In this document: positions 25,697 to 36,762 of the stretch, in pieces
Position numbering within the stretch: the stretch's first letter is position 1
How the letters are laid out: every line of letters starts with the position of its first letter
Source: Sedimenticola hydrogenitrophicus
GTDB lineage: Bacteria; Pseudomonadota; Gammaproteobacteria; Chromatiales; Chromatiaceae
Direction: 5' to 3'
DNA: 64,000 nucleotides
Assembly: GCF_029017505.1 (NCBI RefSeq)
Contig: NZ_JAQGEI010000002.1
Location: 141,369 to 205,368, forward strand
Made by a program: the position numbers and the translations under genes
Notes under the pieces: model-generated
Seen by the model: only the letters and a program-made list of their open reading frames with translations
The model's database searches: none
What the model was told of the DNA's origin: nothing

Positions 25697-25910
25697 GTAA
25701 CTACTCACCCGATATATACGTGATTGGCCTGCCTTGCTGGTCGATCTTGATGGCGCCTCGAATCCGGCCCCATTTTCAGATCAAGCCTGCCCTTGTTTGA
25801 GCGAAGCGAGTTTGGGCAGGCGCTGAAAAGGGGGCCGGATTCGAGGATACAAGCCATCATGTGAGGCCGGCAAGGCAGGCCAATCACTTCCAGGCCGGGT
25901 GAGTAGTTAC
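25697..25910. mobile_element. Palindromic miniature element, copy B
   Basis: Same 200-bp-class palindrome as at 4394, here 214 bp with ends GTAACTACTCACCCG and CGGGTGAGTAGTTAC. The flanks GTTTTAAG and CCCTGTTG do not match, so no target-site duplication remains, unlike copies A, C and E. It lies between ampD and lspA, which converge on it. Confidence 0.85.
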
Positions 25911-25955
25911 CCCTGTTGATGGGTTACGTCGTGCCTCCTCCACCCATCCTACTCG

Positions 25956-26420
25956 CTAGGGGTCGGTCTTGCGCCCGACAAAGGCATCGACAAACATCAG
26001 CGCCACCCCCAGGGTGATGGCGATGTCCGCCACGTTGAACGCCGGCCAATGATGGGATTGGTAGAAGAAGTCGAGGAAATCGATGACGTGGCCGAACAGC
26101 AGCCGGTCCAGCAGGTTGCCCAGCGCCCCACCGACCACCAGGCTGAGCGAGGCCGCCAGCAACCGCTCGTGCCTCAGCCGCGCCAGCCAGACGGTCAGGA
26201 TCAGCACTACCACGGCCGCCACCAGGGCGAAGAACCAGCGCTGCCAGCCCCCCTGATCGCTGAGGAAACTGAACGCGGCGCCCTCGTTATAGGCCAGGGT
26301 CAGATTGAAAAAGGGCAGGATCGGGATGGTCTCATAGACCAGCAGGCTGGACTCGATCAGCTGCTTGCTGACCTGGTCCAACACCACGACCACTAACGAT
26401 AACCAGAGCCAACGCTGCAT
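25956..26420 (-). CDS. lspA: Lipoprotein signal peptidase LspA
   Basis: Aspartyl peptidase of the inner membrane that removes signal peptides from diacylglyceryl-prolipoproteins; 154 residues, four helices. The signature regions are GGALGNLLDRLLFGHVIDFLDF (first catalytic Asp) and FNVADIAITLGVALM (second catalytic Asp), with the start WLWLSLVVVVLDQVSKQLIE carrying the DQ motif. Gene order ileS-lspA on the minus strand is the standard one. The usual following fkpB and ispH genes are absent, replaced by a mobile element. Confidence 0.95.
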   Translation of the reverse strand: MQRWLWLSLVVVVLDQVSKQLIESSLLVYETIPILPFFNLTLAYNEGAAFSFLSDQGGWQRWFFALVAAVVVLILTVWLARLRHERLLAASLSLVVGGALGNLLDRLLFGHVIDFLDFFYQSHHWPAFNVADIAITLGVALMFVDAFVGRKTDP

Positions 26421-26472
26421 GAGCCGATCCCTATTGTATGCTGTCGGTTGAACGAGACGGGGTCACCACGAG

Positions 26473-29301
26473 TCAGGCAATCCGCCTGGCCTCGCCCGCG
26501 CCGTCCACGTTTTCCACACAGCGCCCGCAGAGGGTCGGATGGGCCGCATGGCTGCCCACATCCTCGCGGTGATGCCAGCAGCGGTCACACTTGCCGTGCG
26601 CGGAGGCGCGCGCCAGCATATGGACACCGGGGAGATCGGTCGCCACCGCCTCGGCCGGCTTCTCCTCCAGGCCGTGCACCCGGGCATAGGAGGTGATCAG
26701 CACGAAGCGCAGCTCATCCTCCAGCTTGTCCAGATCGGCGCGCGCCTGCGCATCGCAGTAGAGATCCAGCTCGGCGTCCAGGGAGGAACCGATCACCCCG
26801 CCGGCGCGCAGCTGCTCCAGCTGTTTGCCGATTGCGGTGCGGATGGCGATCACCCGGCCCCAGAACTCACGGTCGAAGCTGGCGTCCCGGTCCAGCGGGA
26901 ACAGCCCCGCGTACCAGGTCTCGACAAACACTGTCTCGCTGCGTTCGCCGGGGATGTACTGCCAGATCTCGTCGGCGGTGAAGCTGAGGATCGGCGCCAG
27001 CCAGCGCACCATCGCCTCCATCACGTGATAGATGGCGGTCTGGCAGGAGCGGCGGGCGCGGCTGTCAGCCCGGGTGGTGTACTGCCGGTCCTTGATGATA
27101 TCCAGGTACAACCCACCCATCTCCGGGCCACAGAAGTTGTGGATCTTCTGGATGATCAGATGGAACTGGTAGCCCTTGTAGGCCTCGATGATCTCGGTCT
27201 GCAACTGCAGTGCGCGATCCACCACCCAGCGGTCCAGCTCCACCATCTCGTCCGGCGCCACCCGGTCCCGGACCGGATCGAAGCCGCTCAGGTTGGCCAA
27301 CAGGAAGCGCGAGGTGTTGCGGATGCGCCGATAGGCGTCGGCGGTCCGCTTCAGGATCTCGTCGGACACCGTCATCTCGCCGCGGTAATCGGTCGCCGCC
27401 ACCCAGAGGCGGATGACATCGGCCCCCAGCTGTTTCATCACCTCCTGGGGACTCACGGTATTGCCCAGGGACTTGGACATCTTGTGCCCCTTGGCATCCA
27501 CGGTGAAGCCGTGGGTCAGCACCCCGGCATAGGGCGCCCGGTTGTGGATCGCCACCGAGGTGAGCAGCGAGGACTGGAACCAGCCGCGGTGCTGATCGGA
27601 GCCCTCCAGATAGAGGTCCGCCGGATAATGCAGCTCCTCGCGCCGCTCCAGCACGGCAAAGTGGGTGACCCCGGAGTCGAACCAGACATCCAGGGTATCC
27701 TGGACCTTGTCGTAATCCTGCGCCTGCTCACCCAGCAGCTCGTGCGGATCCAGGGCAAACCAGGCCTCGATGCCCTGGACCTCGATCCGTTGCGCCACCG
27801 CCTCGATCAGCTCCGCGGTATCCGGGTGCAACTCACCGCTGGCCTTGTGCACGAACAGGGCGATCGGCACGCCCCAGGTGCGTTGCCGCGAGATGCACCA
27901 GTCGGGCCGGCCCGCCACCATGCCCTCGATACGGGCACGCCCCCAGTCCGGGGTGAAGGTCACCTTGTCGATCTCCGCCAGCGCGGTCTTGCGCAACCCC
28001 TGCTGTTCCATGCTGATGAACCACTGGGGGGTGGCACGGAAGATGATGGGGGTCTTGTGGCGCCAGCAGTGGGGATAGCTGTGGACCAGCCGCTCCTCGT
28101 GCACCAGGGCGCCGCGCGCCTTCAGCACCTCGATCACCTTTTCATTGGCGGTGAAGACGTGCTCACCGGCAAACAGCGGGGTCCCCTCGACAAAGCGGCC
28201 GTCGCCGCCCACCGGATTGTCCACCTCGAGGCCATAGCGGCGGCCGACGATAAAGTCGTCCAGACCGTGCCCGGGCGCGGTGTGCACCGCGCCGGTACCG
28301 GCATCCAGGGTGACGTGTTCGCCGAGAATCACCGGCACCACCCGATCGTAGAAACAGTGCTTCAGCTTCAATCCTTCAAAGGCCTCGCCGCGGCCGTAGG
28401 CGATCACCTTGTAATCCTCGATACCCCAGCGCAGCATGCTGTCCTTGAGCATCCCCTCGGCCACCACCAGGCGCTCGCGGCCATGCGGGCCGTTCGCCTG
28501 CACCACGGCGTAATCGAGCGACGGATTCAGCGCCACCGCCTGGTTGGCCGGCAGGGTCCAGGGGGTGGTGGTCCAGATCACCAGCGAGAGCGGGCCGTCG
28601 CCATGGCCGCCGGGCACCGACTGGCAGCCGGCCATCAGGGTCTCGGGATCGAGCACCTGGAAGCGTACATCAATGGCGAACGACTCCTTGTCCTTGTACT
28701 CCACTTCGGCCTCGGCCAGCGCCGAGCGGCAGTCGGTGCACCAGTGCACCGGCTTGGAGCCCTTGTGCACATGACCGTTTTCGACAATGCGCCCGAGCGC
28801 CCGCACGATATCCGCCTCGGTGCGGAAGGCCATGGTCAGATAGGGATTCTCCCAGTCGCCCACCACGCCCAGGCGTTTGAAATCGGTGCGTTGCCGGTCC
28901 ACCTGCTTGCCGGCGTACTCGCGGCAGGCGACGCGGAACTGGGCCGCCGTCACCTTGCCCCCCGGCTTGCCGACCTTCTTCTCCACCTGCAGCTCGATCG
29001 GCAGGCCGTGGCAATCCCAGCCCGGTACATAGGGGGAATCGAGGCCATCCAGGCTATGGCTCTTGACAATGATGTCCTTCAGCACCTTGTTGACAGCATG
29101 CCCGATATGGATCTCACCGTTGGCGTAGGGCGGACCGTCATGCAGGATGAACTTGGGCCGGCCGGCGAAGACCTCGCGGATCTTGTGATACAGACCCATC
29201 GACTCCCAGCGCTTGAGCATCTCGGGCTCGCGATTGGCCAGGTTGGCCTTCATGGGAAATCCGGTCTTGGGGAGGTTCAGGGTACTTTTATAGTCAGTCA
29301 C
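26473..29301 (-). CDS. ileS: Isoleucyl-tRNA synthetase
   Basis: Class I synthetase of 942 residues, standard length, starting at a GTG. HIGH motif: [17 protein letters not shown] near residue 60. KMSKS motif: [16 protein letters not shown] near 605. The editing CP1 domain lies between them ([17 protein letters not shown]). A C-terminal zinc module is present ([18 protein letters not shown] and TLCGRCVEN), as in the bacterial eubacterial-type enzyme. Upstream ribF and downstream lspA are on the same strand with the usual order. Confidence 0.97.
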   Translation of the reverse strand: MTDYKSTLNLPKTGFPMKANLANREPEMLKRWESMGLYHKIREVFAGRPKFILHDGPPYANGEIHIGHAVNKVLKDIIVKSHSLDGLDSPYVPGWDCHGLPIELQVEKKVGKPGGKVTAAQFRVACREYAGKQVDRQRTDFKRLGVVGDWENPYLTMAFRTEADIVRALGRIVENGHVHKGSKPVHWCTDCRSALAEAEVEYKDKESFAIDVRFQVLDPETLMAGCQSVPGGHGDGPLSLVIWTTTPWTLPANQAVALNPSLDYAVVQANGPHGRERLVVAEGMLKDSMLRWGIEDYKVIAYGRGEAFEGLKLKHCFYDRVVPVILGEHVTLDAGTGAVHTAPGHGLDDFIVGRRYGLEVDNPVGGDGRFVEGTPLFAGEHVFTANEKVIEVLKARGALVHEERLVHSYPHCWRHKTPIIFRATPQWFISMEQQGLRKTALAEIDKVTFTPDWGRARIEGMVAGRPDWCISRQRTWGVPIALFVHKASGELHPDTAELIEAVAQRIEVQGIEAWFALDPHELLGEQAQDYDKVQDTLDVWFDSGVTHFAVLERREELHYPADLYLEGSDQHRGWFQSSLLTSVAIHNRAPYAGVLTHGFTVDAKGHKMSKSLGNTVSPQEVMKQLGADVIRLWVAATDYRGEMTVSDEILKRTADAYRRIRNTSRFLLANLSGFDPVRDRVAPDEMVELDRWVVDRALQLQTEIIEAYKGYQFHLIIQKIHNFCGPEMGGLYLDIIKDRQYTTRADSRARRSCQTAIYHVMEAMVRWLAPILSFTADEIWQYIPGERSETVFVETWYAGLFPLDRDASFDREFWGRVIAIRTAIGKQLEQLRAGGVIGSSLDAELDLYCDAQARADLDKLEDELRFVLITSYARVHGLEEKPAEAVATDLPGVHMLARASAHGKCDRCWHHREDVGSHAAHPTLCGRCVENVDGAGEARRIA

Positions 29302-29430
29302 GCTCTATTGCCTTGTCGCCGCTGAATCCAGCCGTGCGATCTGTCTGGTCAAATTTCCGGTGGTCGCCGCCGCATCGCTCCGGGGCGGGGATGCTGCGGC
29401 AATTACACCACTGATTCAAATCCGATTCAC

Positions 29431-30366
29431 TTATTTATCGATCCCGAAAAAGGACCGCGCCTGCGCGGCATCCAGCATGATCTGCCGGCGCAGCGCCTCG
29501 AACGACTCGAAACGCCGCTCATCCCGCAGCCGCTTGCGAAACTCCACCTGCACATGCTCGCCATAGATGGTGCGCGCAAAATCAAACAGGTGCACCTCCA
29601 GCAGGTAGCGGGAGTCCCCCGTCACCGTCGGCCGATTGCCGATATTGGCCACCCCGGGCAGCGGGGCCTCGGCCAGTCCGTACACCATCACCGCGAACAC
29701 CCCATGGACCGGGCTCACCTTGCGGTGCAGGTCGATATTGGCGGTGGGAAAACCGATGGTCCGACCGCGGGCATCGCCATGGGCGACCCGGCCGCAGATC
29801 CTATAGGGGCGCCCCAGGTTGCGCTCGGCCAGCGCCAGATCGCCCTGGGCCAGGGCCTCGCGAATGCGGGTACTGCTGACCCGGGCCTCGCCGTCCATGA
29901 AGGTATTCATGTTGGCCACTTCAAAGCCGTGAGCCGCGCCCGTTTGGCGCAGCAACTCGATGTCGCCCACCCGGCCGCGGCCGAAGCGGAAATCGTCTCC
30001 GACATAGAGAAACCGCACATCCAGTCCATCGACCAGCAGCTCCTGGACAAACTGCCGGGCCGACATGGCGGCGAGCTTCCGGCCGAATTCCAGCAACACC
30101 ACCCGGTCGATTCCGGCATCCTTCAGGGCCTGCAGCTTTTCCCGCACCCGGGTCAGACGCGCCGGCGCAGTATCCGGGGCGAAGTACTCCATCGGCTGCG
30201 GCTCAAAGGTGACCACCGTGGTCGGCAGTCCGAACGCCGCCGCCCGCTCACGCAGATGGCGGAACACCGCCTGATGACCGAGATGCACACCATCGAAATT
30301 ACCAATGGTGGCCACACAGCCCCGGTGTTCAGCACGCAGATTGTGGAGACCGCGGATAACCTGCAT
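29431..30366 (-). CDS. ribF: Bifunctional riboflavin kinase/FAD synthetase
   Basis: Makes FMN from riboflavin and then FAD from FMN. From the ATG at 30366 the protein has 311 residues. The N-terminal nucleotidyl-transferase domain shows ATIGNFDGVHLGHQAV and FTFEPQPMEYF-type strands and RVSSTRIREAL; the C-terminal kinase domain shows GRPYRICGRVAHGDARGRTIGFPTANID and VHLFDFARTIYGEHVQVEF. An ATG at 30390 adds eight residues without support. It lies between murJ and ileS, all on the minus strand. No FMN riboswitch is seen upstream. Confidence 0.95.
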   Translation of the reverse strand: MQVIRGLHNLRAEHRGCVATIGNFDGVHLGHQAVFRHLRERAAAFGLPTTVVTFEPQPMEYFAPDTAPARLTRVREKLQALKDAGIDRVVLLEFGRKLAAMSARQFVQELLVDGLDVRFLYVGDDFRFGRGRVGDIELLRQTGAAHGFEVANMNTFMDGEARVSSTRIREALAQGDLALAERNLGRPYRICGRVAHGDARGRTIGFPTANIDLHRKVSPVHGVFAVMVYGLAEAPLPGVANIGNRPTVTGDSRYLLEVHLFDFARTIYGEHVQVEFRKRLRDERRFESFEALRRQIMLDAAQARSFFGIDK

Positions 30367-30454
30367 CTTAGCCCGTTCAATAGAATCCAAAGCGCTGCAT
30401 TATAGGCAAAGTTTTATCACAAGTCCCCGTTTCCGCAGTGCCCCCCCCTGGACG

Positions 30455-30614
30455 ACGTCATCTAACTTCGGACGGGGCGAGGATCTGCCTGCTTGCTTGC
30501 CGGGACGCCATAAACCCATCCCTGGGGGCTTGCCGCGGCCATCCATGGCCGCGGACACCCGTCAAGCAAGCAGGCAGATCCTCTCATTCAAACATTTGCG
30601 CGTTTAGATGACGT
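30455..30614. repeat. 160-bp palindromic element, copy F
   Basis: Ends ACGTCATCTAA and TTAGATGACGT form an 11-bp inverted repeat. Inside are AGGATCTGCCTGCTTGCTTG and its complement, and a central GCCGCGGCCATCC-type palindrome. An inverted, slightly diverged copy lies at 36501-36660. No gene is encoded. It fills the gap between murJ and ribF. Confidence 0.85.
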
Positions 30615-30639
30615 GGTCCTGCGGCGCCCCCTGGCCCGC

Positions 30640-32169
30640 TCAGGAGCGATGGGCACGGAAATGCCGCGGCCCGATGCCCTGCAGGGCCAACGCAGCGAAG
30701 TAACTGCCTACCCCCGCCAGGCCCCAGAGCGACAGGCGCCACACCTTGTCCGCGGTGGTCATCCCCAACCAGGAGGCGAGATCACCCACCCCCCAGTAGA
30801 GCAATGCGCCCATGACGGTGGAGGCCAGGACAGCCCGCAGAATCAGCAGCGGCCAGCCAGCCTCCGGACGATAGACACCGGCCTGGCGCAATCCCCGCAA
30901 CAACAGAAACGCGTTGAGCGTGGCGGAGAGCGAAGTGGCAAGCGCCAGACCGGCATGGGCCAGGGGGAATACCAGCAGAATATTCAGCACCATATTGGTG
31001 AACATGGCGATCACCGCGATGCGCACCGGGGTCCGGGTATCCTGCCGGGAGTAATAGCCGGGGGCCAGCACCTTGATCAGGATGAAGGACAACAGGCCCA
31101 AGGAATAGGCCATCAGGCTCTGCCGCGACATGGCCACGTCGGTCACATCAAACTGCGCCGACTGGAACAGGGTGGCGATCATCGGGCCGGCCAGCACAAA
31201 CAGTCCGACCGCCGCCGGCAGTCCCAGCAGCAGGCCCCAGCGCAACGCCCAGTCGATCACCTGGGAGAAGCCCTCGGGTGACTCGGTGGCATGTTTTTTC
31301 GACAGATTGGGCAGGATCACCGTGGCCAGCCCCACCCCCAGTATGCCCAGGGGAAACTCCATCAGCCGGTCGGAGTAATAGAGCCAGGAGATACTGCCGG
31401 AGACCAGAAACGAGGCAATCAGGGTATCCAGCAGCAGATTCAGCTGGGTCACCGATACCCCGAACAGCGCCGGCAGCATCAGCCGGCCGATGCGCCGCAC
31501 CCCCTCATCCTGCGGGGCAAAGACAAACCGCGGCAGCAACCGGATCTGACGCAGAAACGGGTACTGGAACAGCAACTGCAGGATGCCGGCCAGCAACACC
31601 CCCCAGGCCAGCGCCATGATCGGCCGCTCCATCCGCGGCGCCAGCCAGATGGCACAGGAGATGAGCGAGATATTCAACAGCACCGGGGTGAAGGCGGGAA
31701 TGCCGAAGCGGCCGTGGGCATTGAGGATACCCCCGGCAAAGGCGGTCAGCGAGATGAACAGCAGATAGGGGAAGGTGAGCCGCAACATGTCCACGGCCAG
31801 ATCCAGCTTGCCCTCCGAGCCGATAAAACCGGGCGCAAAGAGCATCGCCAGTACCGGCGCCCCCAGCACACCCGCCAGGGTGACCGCCAGCAGCACCGCC
31901 CCCAGGGTGCCGGCCACATGGTCTACAAAGCGCTGCAGCTCGGCAAAACTGCGCCGCTCCTTATATTCGGTGAGTACCGGGACAAAGGCCACGGCGAAGG
32001 CGCCCTCGGCAAACAGGCGGCGCAGAAAATTGGGTATCTTGAAGGCGACAAAAAATGCGTCGGTTCCGGCATTCGCGCCAAAGGTATGCGCCACCACCAA
32101 ATCCCGCACAAAACCGAGAATCCGCGACAGCAGGGTATTGGAGCCCACCTTGGCCAGTGATCTGAACAT
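30640..32169 (-). CDS. murJ: Lipid II flippase MurJ
   Basis: Inner-membrane protein of 509 residues with 14 predicted helices that flips lipid II for peptidoglycan synthesis. Family marks: the start LAKVGSNTLLSRILGFVRDLVVAHTFGA with conserved Arg residues, FKIPNFLRRLFAEGAFAVAFVPVLTEYK, and the GAFVLTLRPKF-type helix region seen as GRMLPALFGVSV-like near 220. Position between rpsT and ribF is the conserved one. Start ATG at 32169. Confidence 0.95.
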   Translation of the reverse strand: MFRSLAKVGSNTLLSRILGFVRDLVVAHTFGANAGTDAFFVAFKIPNFLRRLFAEGAFAVAFVPVLTEYKERRSFAELQRFVDHVAGTLGAVLLAVTLAGVLGAPVLAMLFAPGFIGSEGKLDLAVDMLRLTFPYLLFISLTAFAGGILNAHGRFGIPAFTPVLLNISLISCAIWLAPRMERPIMALAWGVLLAGILQLLFQYPFLRQIRLLPRFVFAPQDEGVRRIGRLMLPALFGVSVTQLNLLLDTLIASFLVSGSISWLYYSDRLMEFPLGILGVGLATVILPNLSKKHATESPEGFSQVIDWALRWGLLLGLPAAVGLFVLAGPMIATLFQSAQFDVTDVAMSRQSLMAYSLGLLSFILIKVLAPGYYSRQDTRTPVRIAVIAMFTNMVLNILLVFPLAHAGLALATSLSATLNAFLLLRGLRQAGVYRPEAGWPLLILRAVLASTVMGALLYWGVGDLASWLGMTTADKVWRLSLWGLAGVGSYFAALALQGIGPRHFRAHRS

Positions 32170-32281
32170 ACCTCTATGTGCTACCTGAAATGGGGGCCGC
32201 CGACGGCCGAAGGGCGGATTATAGGCTTTTTATACCCTTTTTTCAGAGGTATCGGGTAGAATCCGGCAATGCTGAATGCAA

Positions 32282-32488
32282 GTAATTACTCACGGGGTGA
32301 TTGGCCTGCCTTGTTGGCCGATCTTGATGGCGCCTCGAATCCGGCCTCTTTTTCAGGTTCAAGCCTGCCCTTGTTTGAGCGAAGCGAGTTTGGGCAGGCG
32401 CTGAAAAAGGGGCCGGATTCGAGGAAACAAGCCATCATGTGAGGCCGGCAAGGCAGGCCAATCACTTACAGACCAGGTGAGTAGTTAC
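32282..32488. mobile_element. Palindromic miniature element, copy C, with target-site duplication
   Basis: A 207-bp copy with ends GTAATTACTCAC and GTGAGTAGTTAC. It is flanked by a perfect 8-bp direct repeat GAATGCAA (32274-32281 and 32489-32496), direct evidence of insertion by transposition. It lies in the divergent spacer between murJ and rpsT. Confidence 0.92.
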
Positions 32489-32714
32489 GAATGCAATAAG
32501 AACCGCTATTAAATAGCCCCTTTCGCGGCGGAACCAGCTCCCACGAGACTCAGCGTCATCCTGCGCCGGTGATGTTCGAGAACCATAGGGCGGGCCGCGC
32601 CCGCCGACGGCGCCCGCGGAGTGAGAATTGGCTGTTGACAAACCGCAGTCCAGCCTCCAGAATACCGCGCTCTTTAGCGAGATACTCAATTTACTGAATT
32701 TTTGGAGACAGACC

Positions 32715-32975
32715 TTGGCCAACTCACCACAAGCCCGCAAACGTGCGCGTCAGGCCGAACAGCATCGCCAGAACAATGCGTCGCGGCGCAGCAACATGCG
32801 CACCTACCTGAAAAACGTAGTGAAGGCGTTGGCGACTGGCGATAAGGAAAAGGCTACCGAAGCTTACAAACAGGCGGTACCGGTGATCGACCGTGCGGCA
32901 AACACCGGCCTTATCCACAAGAACAAGGCTGCCCGTCATAAAAGCCGCCTGAATGCACAGATCAAATCGCTGTAA
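32715..32975 (+). CDS. rpsT: Ribosomal protein S20
   Basis: Small-subunit protein of 86 residues that binds 16S rRNA. The sequence ([38 protein letters not shown]) is typical S20. It starts at TTG (32715) with GGAGA seven bases before; the UUG start is also found in Escherichia coli rpsT, where it takes part in autoregulation. The frame stays open to 32628, but S20 never has such an extension. A strong terminator follows at 32998. Confidence 0.95.
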   Translation: MANSPQARKRARQAEQHRQNNASRRSNMRTYLKNVVKALATGDKEKATEAYKQAVPVIDRAANTGLIHKNKAARHKSRLNAQIKSL

Positions 32976-32997
32976 ACAGTAGCGCCTGTGCATCACG

Positions 32998-33025
32998 AAA
33001 AACCGGCCAAAAGCCGGTTTTTTTT
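32998..33025 (+). terminator. Rho-independent terminator of rpsT
   Basis: AAAACCGGCC-AAAA-GCCGGTTTTTTTT is a GC-rich stem followed by eight T, 23 bases after the rpsT stop. Confidence 0.92.
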
Positions 33026-33124
33026 CGCCCGCCAGATACTTGCCCCCCCTGCCTGCACCATGGAGACACAGAGAGCACAGAGGAGTCGTAAAATTCCTCT
33101 ACTGATGTGGCTACTTCTACTTTG

Positions 33125-33252
33125 TCAGATTCACGCCTGCCCTTGTTTGAGCGAAGCGAGTTTGGGCAGGCGCTGAAAAAGGGGCCGGATTCGAGGAGAC
33201 AAGCCATCACGTGAGGCCGGCAAGGCAGGTCAATCACTCCGTAGGTAGTTAC
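33125..33252. mobile_element. Palindromic miniature element, copy D, left half missing
   Basis: Only the right half of the palindromic element is present, from the TTCAGATTC-like start before the central hairpin (GCCTGCCC..GGGCAGGC) to the right end GTAGGTAGTTAC. The left arm is gone, and no direct repeat is seen. The surrounding spacer (33026-33438) between rpsT and proB holds no gene; the short CGTCCCGTCCCGTCC repeat near 33390 is unexplained. Confidence 0.75.
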
Positions 33253-33438
33253 CTACTGAATTCATCCTCAGGTCCGTAAACGGTGCCTCCCTGCACCATT
33301 TCTCAGGATTACACCGGGCCGGAGTCAAGCCGCGCATGTCCGGGGGATCGGTTGATCGATTCCGACCGGTCGACTTCGGTCCCGGAATGAACCGTCCCGT
33401 CCCGTCCTGACCCCGTACCGACCACCGGACTGGGGCAA

Positions 33439-34566
33439 TCAGACCAGCACCAGGTTATCGCGGTGGATCAGCTCCTCCTCATCCACGTAACCCAGGATCT
33501 CCTGGATACGGCCGGAGGAGAACCCCTTGATGCGCGCGCTCTCCGCCGAATTGTAGTTGACCAGGCCGCGGGCAATCTCCCGTCCCTGCTCATCGACACA
33601 GACCACCATCTCGCCGCGGGAAAACTCCCCGATCACCTGCTTCACGCCCACCGCCAGCAGACTGCGTCCGGATTCACGGAGCACCCGCACCGCACCCTCG
33701 TCCACCACCAGGCGGCCACGCACCTGCAGGTGTCCGGCCAGCCAGCGCTTGCGCGCCGCCTCGGCCTCCTGCACAGGCAACAGCAGGGTGCCGACCGGCT
33801 CCCCGGCGGCGATCCGGGTCAGCACATCCTCGCCTCCCCCCGGGGCAATAATGGTGGCGGTACCGGAGCGTGCGGCCAGCCGGGCGGCGCGCACCTTGGT
33901 CACCATCCCGCCCTGTCCGAGCAGGCTGGAACTGCCACCGGCCACCTGATCCAGCATCGGATCGTCGACCCGGCTCTCATTGATCAGCCGCGCATCGGGA
34001 TTGGTGCGCGGGTCACAGTCATAGAGCCCCTGCTGATCGGTCAGCAGCACCAGCAGATCCGCCTCCACCAGATTGGCCACCAGTGCCGCCAGGGTATCGT
34101 TGTCGCCGAAGCGCAGCTCCTGATTGGCCACCGTGTCGTTTTCATTCACCACCGGCACCACACCAAGCGAAAGCAGGGTGCGCAGGGTGCTGCGGGCATT
34201 CAGGTAGCGGCGCCGATTGGTCAGGTCGTCATGGGTCAGCAGCACCTGGGCGGTGTGCAGGTCGTGCTTCTGGAAACAGGTTTCATAGGCGCGCACCAGC
34301 CCCATCTGGCCGATGGCGGCGGCGGCCTGCAGCTCGTGCAGGGTGGTCGGGCGGGTGGTCCAGCCCATGCGGCTCATGCCTTCGGCCACGGCCCCCGACG
34401 AGACCAGGATCAACTCATTGCCTGCCAGCACCCAGCTGGCCATCTGCTCCACCCAGCCTGAGAGCGCCTCCCGCGCCAGGCCCTTGCCGTCGGCCGTCAA
34501 CAGGGCACTGCCGATCTTGACCACCCAGCGATGGGCCGAGGTAAACTTTTCCCGGGACATCTTCAT
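33439..34566 (-). CDS. proB: Glutamate 5-kinase
   Basis: First enzyme of proline synthesis from glutamate, 375 residues. Amino-acid-kinase domain marks: [65 protein letters not shown] and [21 protein letters not shown]-terminal PUA domain (about 280-370, [14 protein letters not shown]) is present as in Escherichia coli. The start ATG at 34566 is 12 bases after the obgE stop; upstream in-frame bases lie inside obgE. Third gene after rpmA, with obgE. Confidence 0.95.
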   Translation of the reverse strand: MKMSREKFTSAHRWVVKIGSALLTADGKGLAREALSGWVEQMASWVLAGNELILVSSGAVAEGMSRMGWTTRPTTLHELQAAAAIGQMGLVRAYETCFQKHDLHTAQVLLTHDDLTNRRRYLNARSTLRTLLSLGVVPVVNENDTVANQELRFGDNDTLAALVANLVEADLLVLLTDQQGLYDCDPRTNPDARLINESRVDDPMLDQVAGGSSSLLGQGGMVTKVRAARLAARSGTATIIAPGGGEDVLTRIAAGEPVGTLLLPVQEAEAARKRWLAGHLQVRGRLVVDEGAVRVLRESGRSLLAVGVKQVIGEFSRGEMVVCVDEQGREIARGLVNYNSAESARIKGFSSGRIQEILGYVDEEELIHRDNLVLV

Positions 34567-34577
34567 ACGGCCGCCCA

Positions 34578-35684
<1,107 letters not shown>

Positions 35685-35693
35685 TCATAACGT

Positions 35694-35724
35694 AAAAAGC
35701 CCCGTCATAAGACGAGGCCTTTTG
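35694..35724 (-). terminator. Terminator/attenuator between rpmA and obgE
   Basis: On the minus strand AAAAGGCCTCGTC-TTAT-GACGGGGCTTTTTA forms a stem with a T run after it, 23-50 bases beyond the rpmA stop. It would separate the two ribosomal protein genes from obgE-proB. Confidence 0.8.
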
Positions 35725-35746
35725 TTGTTGTAAAGCGGTGGCGCGA

Positions 35747-36004
35747 TCAGGCCGGAATCACGCTGACATAGCGACGATTTTTCGGGCCCTTGATCTCAAA
35801 CTTCACCACGCCGTCAACCTTGGCGAACAGCGTATGGTCCCGGCCGCAACCGACATTCACGCCGTTATGTACCGCCGTACCACGCTGGCGGATGATGATG
35901 CCGCCGGCGTTGACGGCCTGACCGCCGAAGACCTTCACGCCCAGACGTTTTGACTCAGAATCGCGGCCGTTACGTGTACTACCGCCTGCTTTTTTATGTG
36001 CCAT
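35747..36004 (-). CDS. rpmA: Ribosomal protein L27
   Basis: Large-subunit protein of 85 residues near the peptidyl-transferase centre. Start [19 protein letters not shown] is exact for L27, with the N-terminal tail that reaches the P site, and [35 protein letters not shown] follows. It lies 16 bases after rplU and before a terminator. Confidence 0.97.
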   Translation of the reverse strand: MAHKKAGGSTRNGRDSESKRLGVKVFGGQAVNAGGIIIRQRGTAVHNGVNVGCGRDHTLFAKVDGVVKFEIKGPKNRRYVSVIPA

Positions 36005-36020
36005 TGCCTAACCCTGCCCC

Positions 36021-36332
36021 TCAGCCAGCGCTGATTCCGGTAATCTCGAGTTCTGTGTACCACTGACGATGTCCCTGGCGCTTCAGGTGATGCTTGCGCC
36101 GCTTGAACTTCAGGATCGTCACTTTCTTGGCCCGCCCATGGGATTTGACCGTAGCGGTGACCTTGCCACCGTCCACATAGGGTGTTCCAATCTTAATATC
36201 TTCGCCGTTGGCGACCATCAGGACCTTATCAAGGTCGAGCGAAGCGCCTTCTTCAGCGCCCAGCTTTTCGACTCTTACGGTATCGCCCTCGGAAACCCGG
36301 TACTGCTTACCCCCGGTCTGAATTACGGCATA
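36021..36332 (-). CDS. rplU: Ribosomal protein L21
   Basis: Large-subunit protein of 103 residues binding 23S rRNA. It starts [18 protein letters not shown], the exact family start; the ATG six codons upstream (36350) adds an unrelated MRRFG. The C-terminus has [14 protein letters not shown], typical of L21. It is the first gene of the rplU-rpmA unit, divergent from ispB as in most gammaproteobacteria. Confidence 0.97.
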   Translation of the reverse strand, partial: YAVIQTGGKQYRVSEGDTVRVEKLGAEEGASLDLDKVLMVANGEDIKIGTPYVDGGKVTATVKSHGRAKKVTILKFKRRKHHLKRQGHRQWYTELEITGISAG

Positions 36333-36500
36333 CATACCAAATCTCCGCAAAAAATCTGCTAATTCGGCGCGCAGACATGCAACGCGCCAACGAAAGAGGC
36401 GGAATTCTACCCGTGGCGGCGCCGCAGGTCAATCACCGCGCACAAAAAACCGGAAATCACCTGCGTGCGCCACCATCGGTTCCGCTCCAGCGGCAGGCCC

Positions 36501-36660
36501 ACGTCATCTAAACGCGCAAATGCTTGAAAGAGAGGATCTGACTGCTTGCTTGACGGGTGTCCGCGGCCATGGATGGCCGTGGCAAGCCCCCAGGGATGGG
36601 TTTATGGCGTCCCGGCAAGCAAGCAGGCAGGTCCTCGCCCCGCCCTAAGTTGGCTGACGT
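36501..36660. repeat. 160-bp palindromic element, copy G (inverted relative to F)
   Basis: Same family as 30455-30614 but in the opposite orientation and with a few changes. The left end is ACGTCATCTAAACGC and the right end reads CAACTTAG-complement to GACGT at 36660. The copies flank 5.9 kb holding murJ, rpsT, proB, obgE, rpmA and rplU. It lies in the rplU/ispB divergent spacer. Confidence 0.85.
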
Positions 36661-36762
36661 CATCCTGGCTCCGGCGGGTCCCACGCTTGACAGTATCCGG
36701 GCAGGCTCCTAGCATGCTTCACTCCCAAATCCCTGAAACCAACGCAGTTAAGAACATACCCC

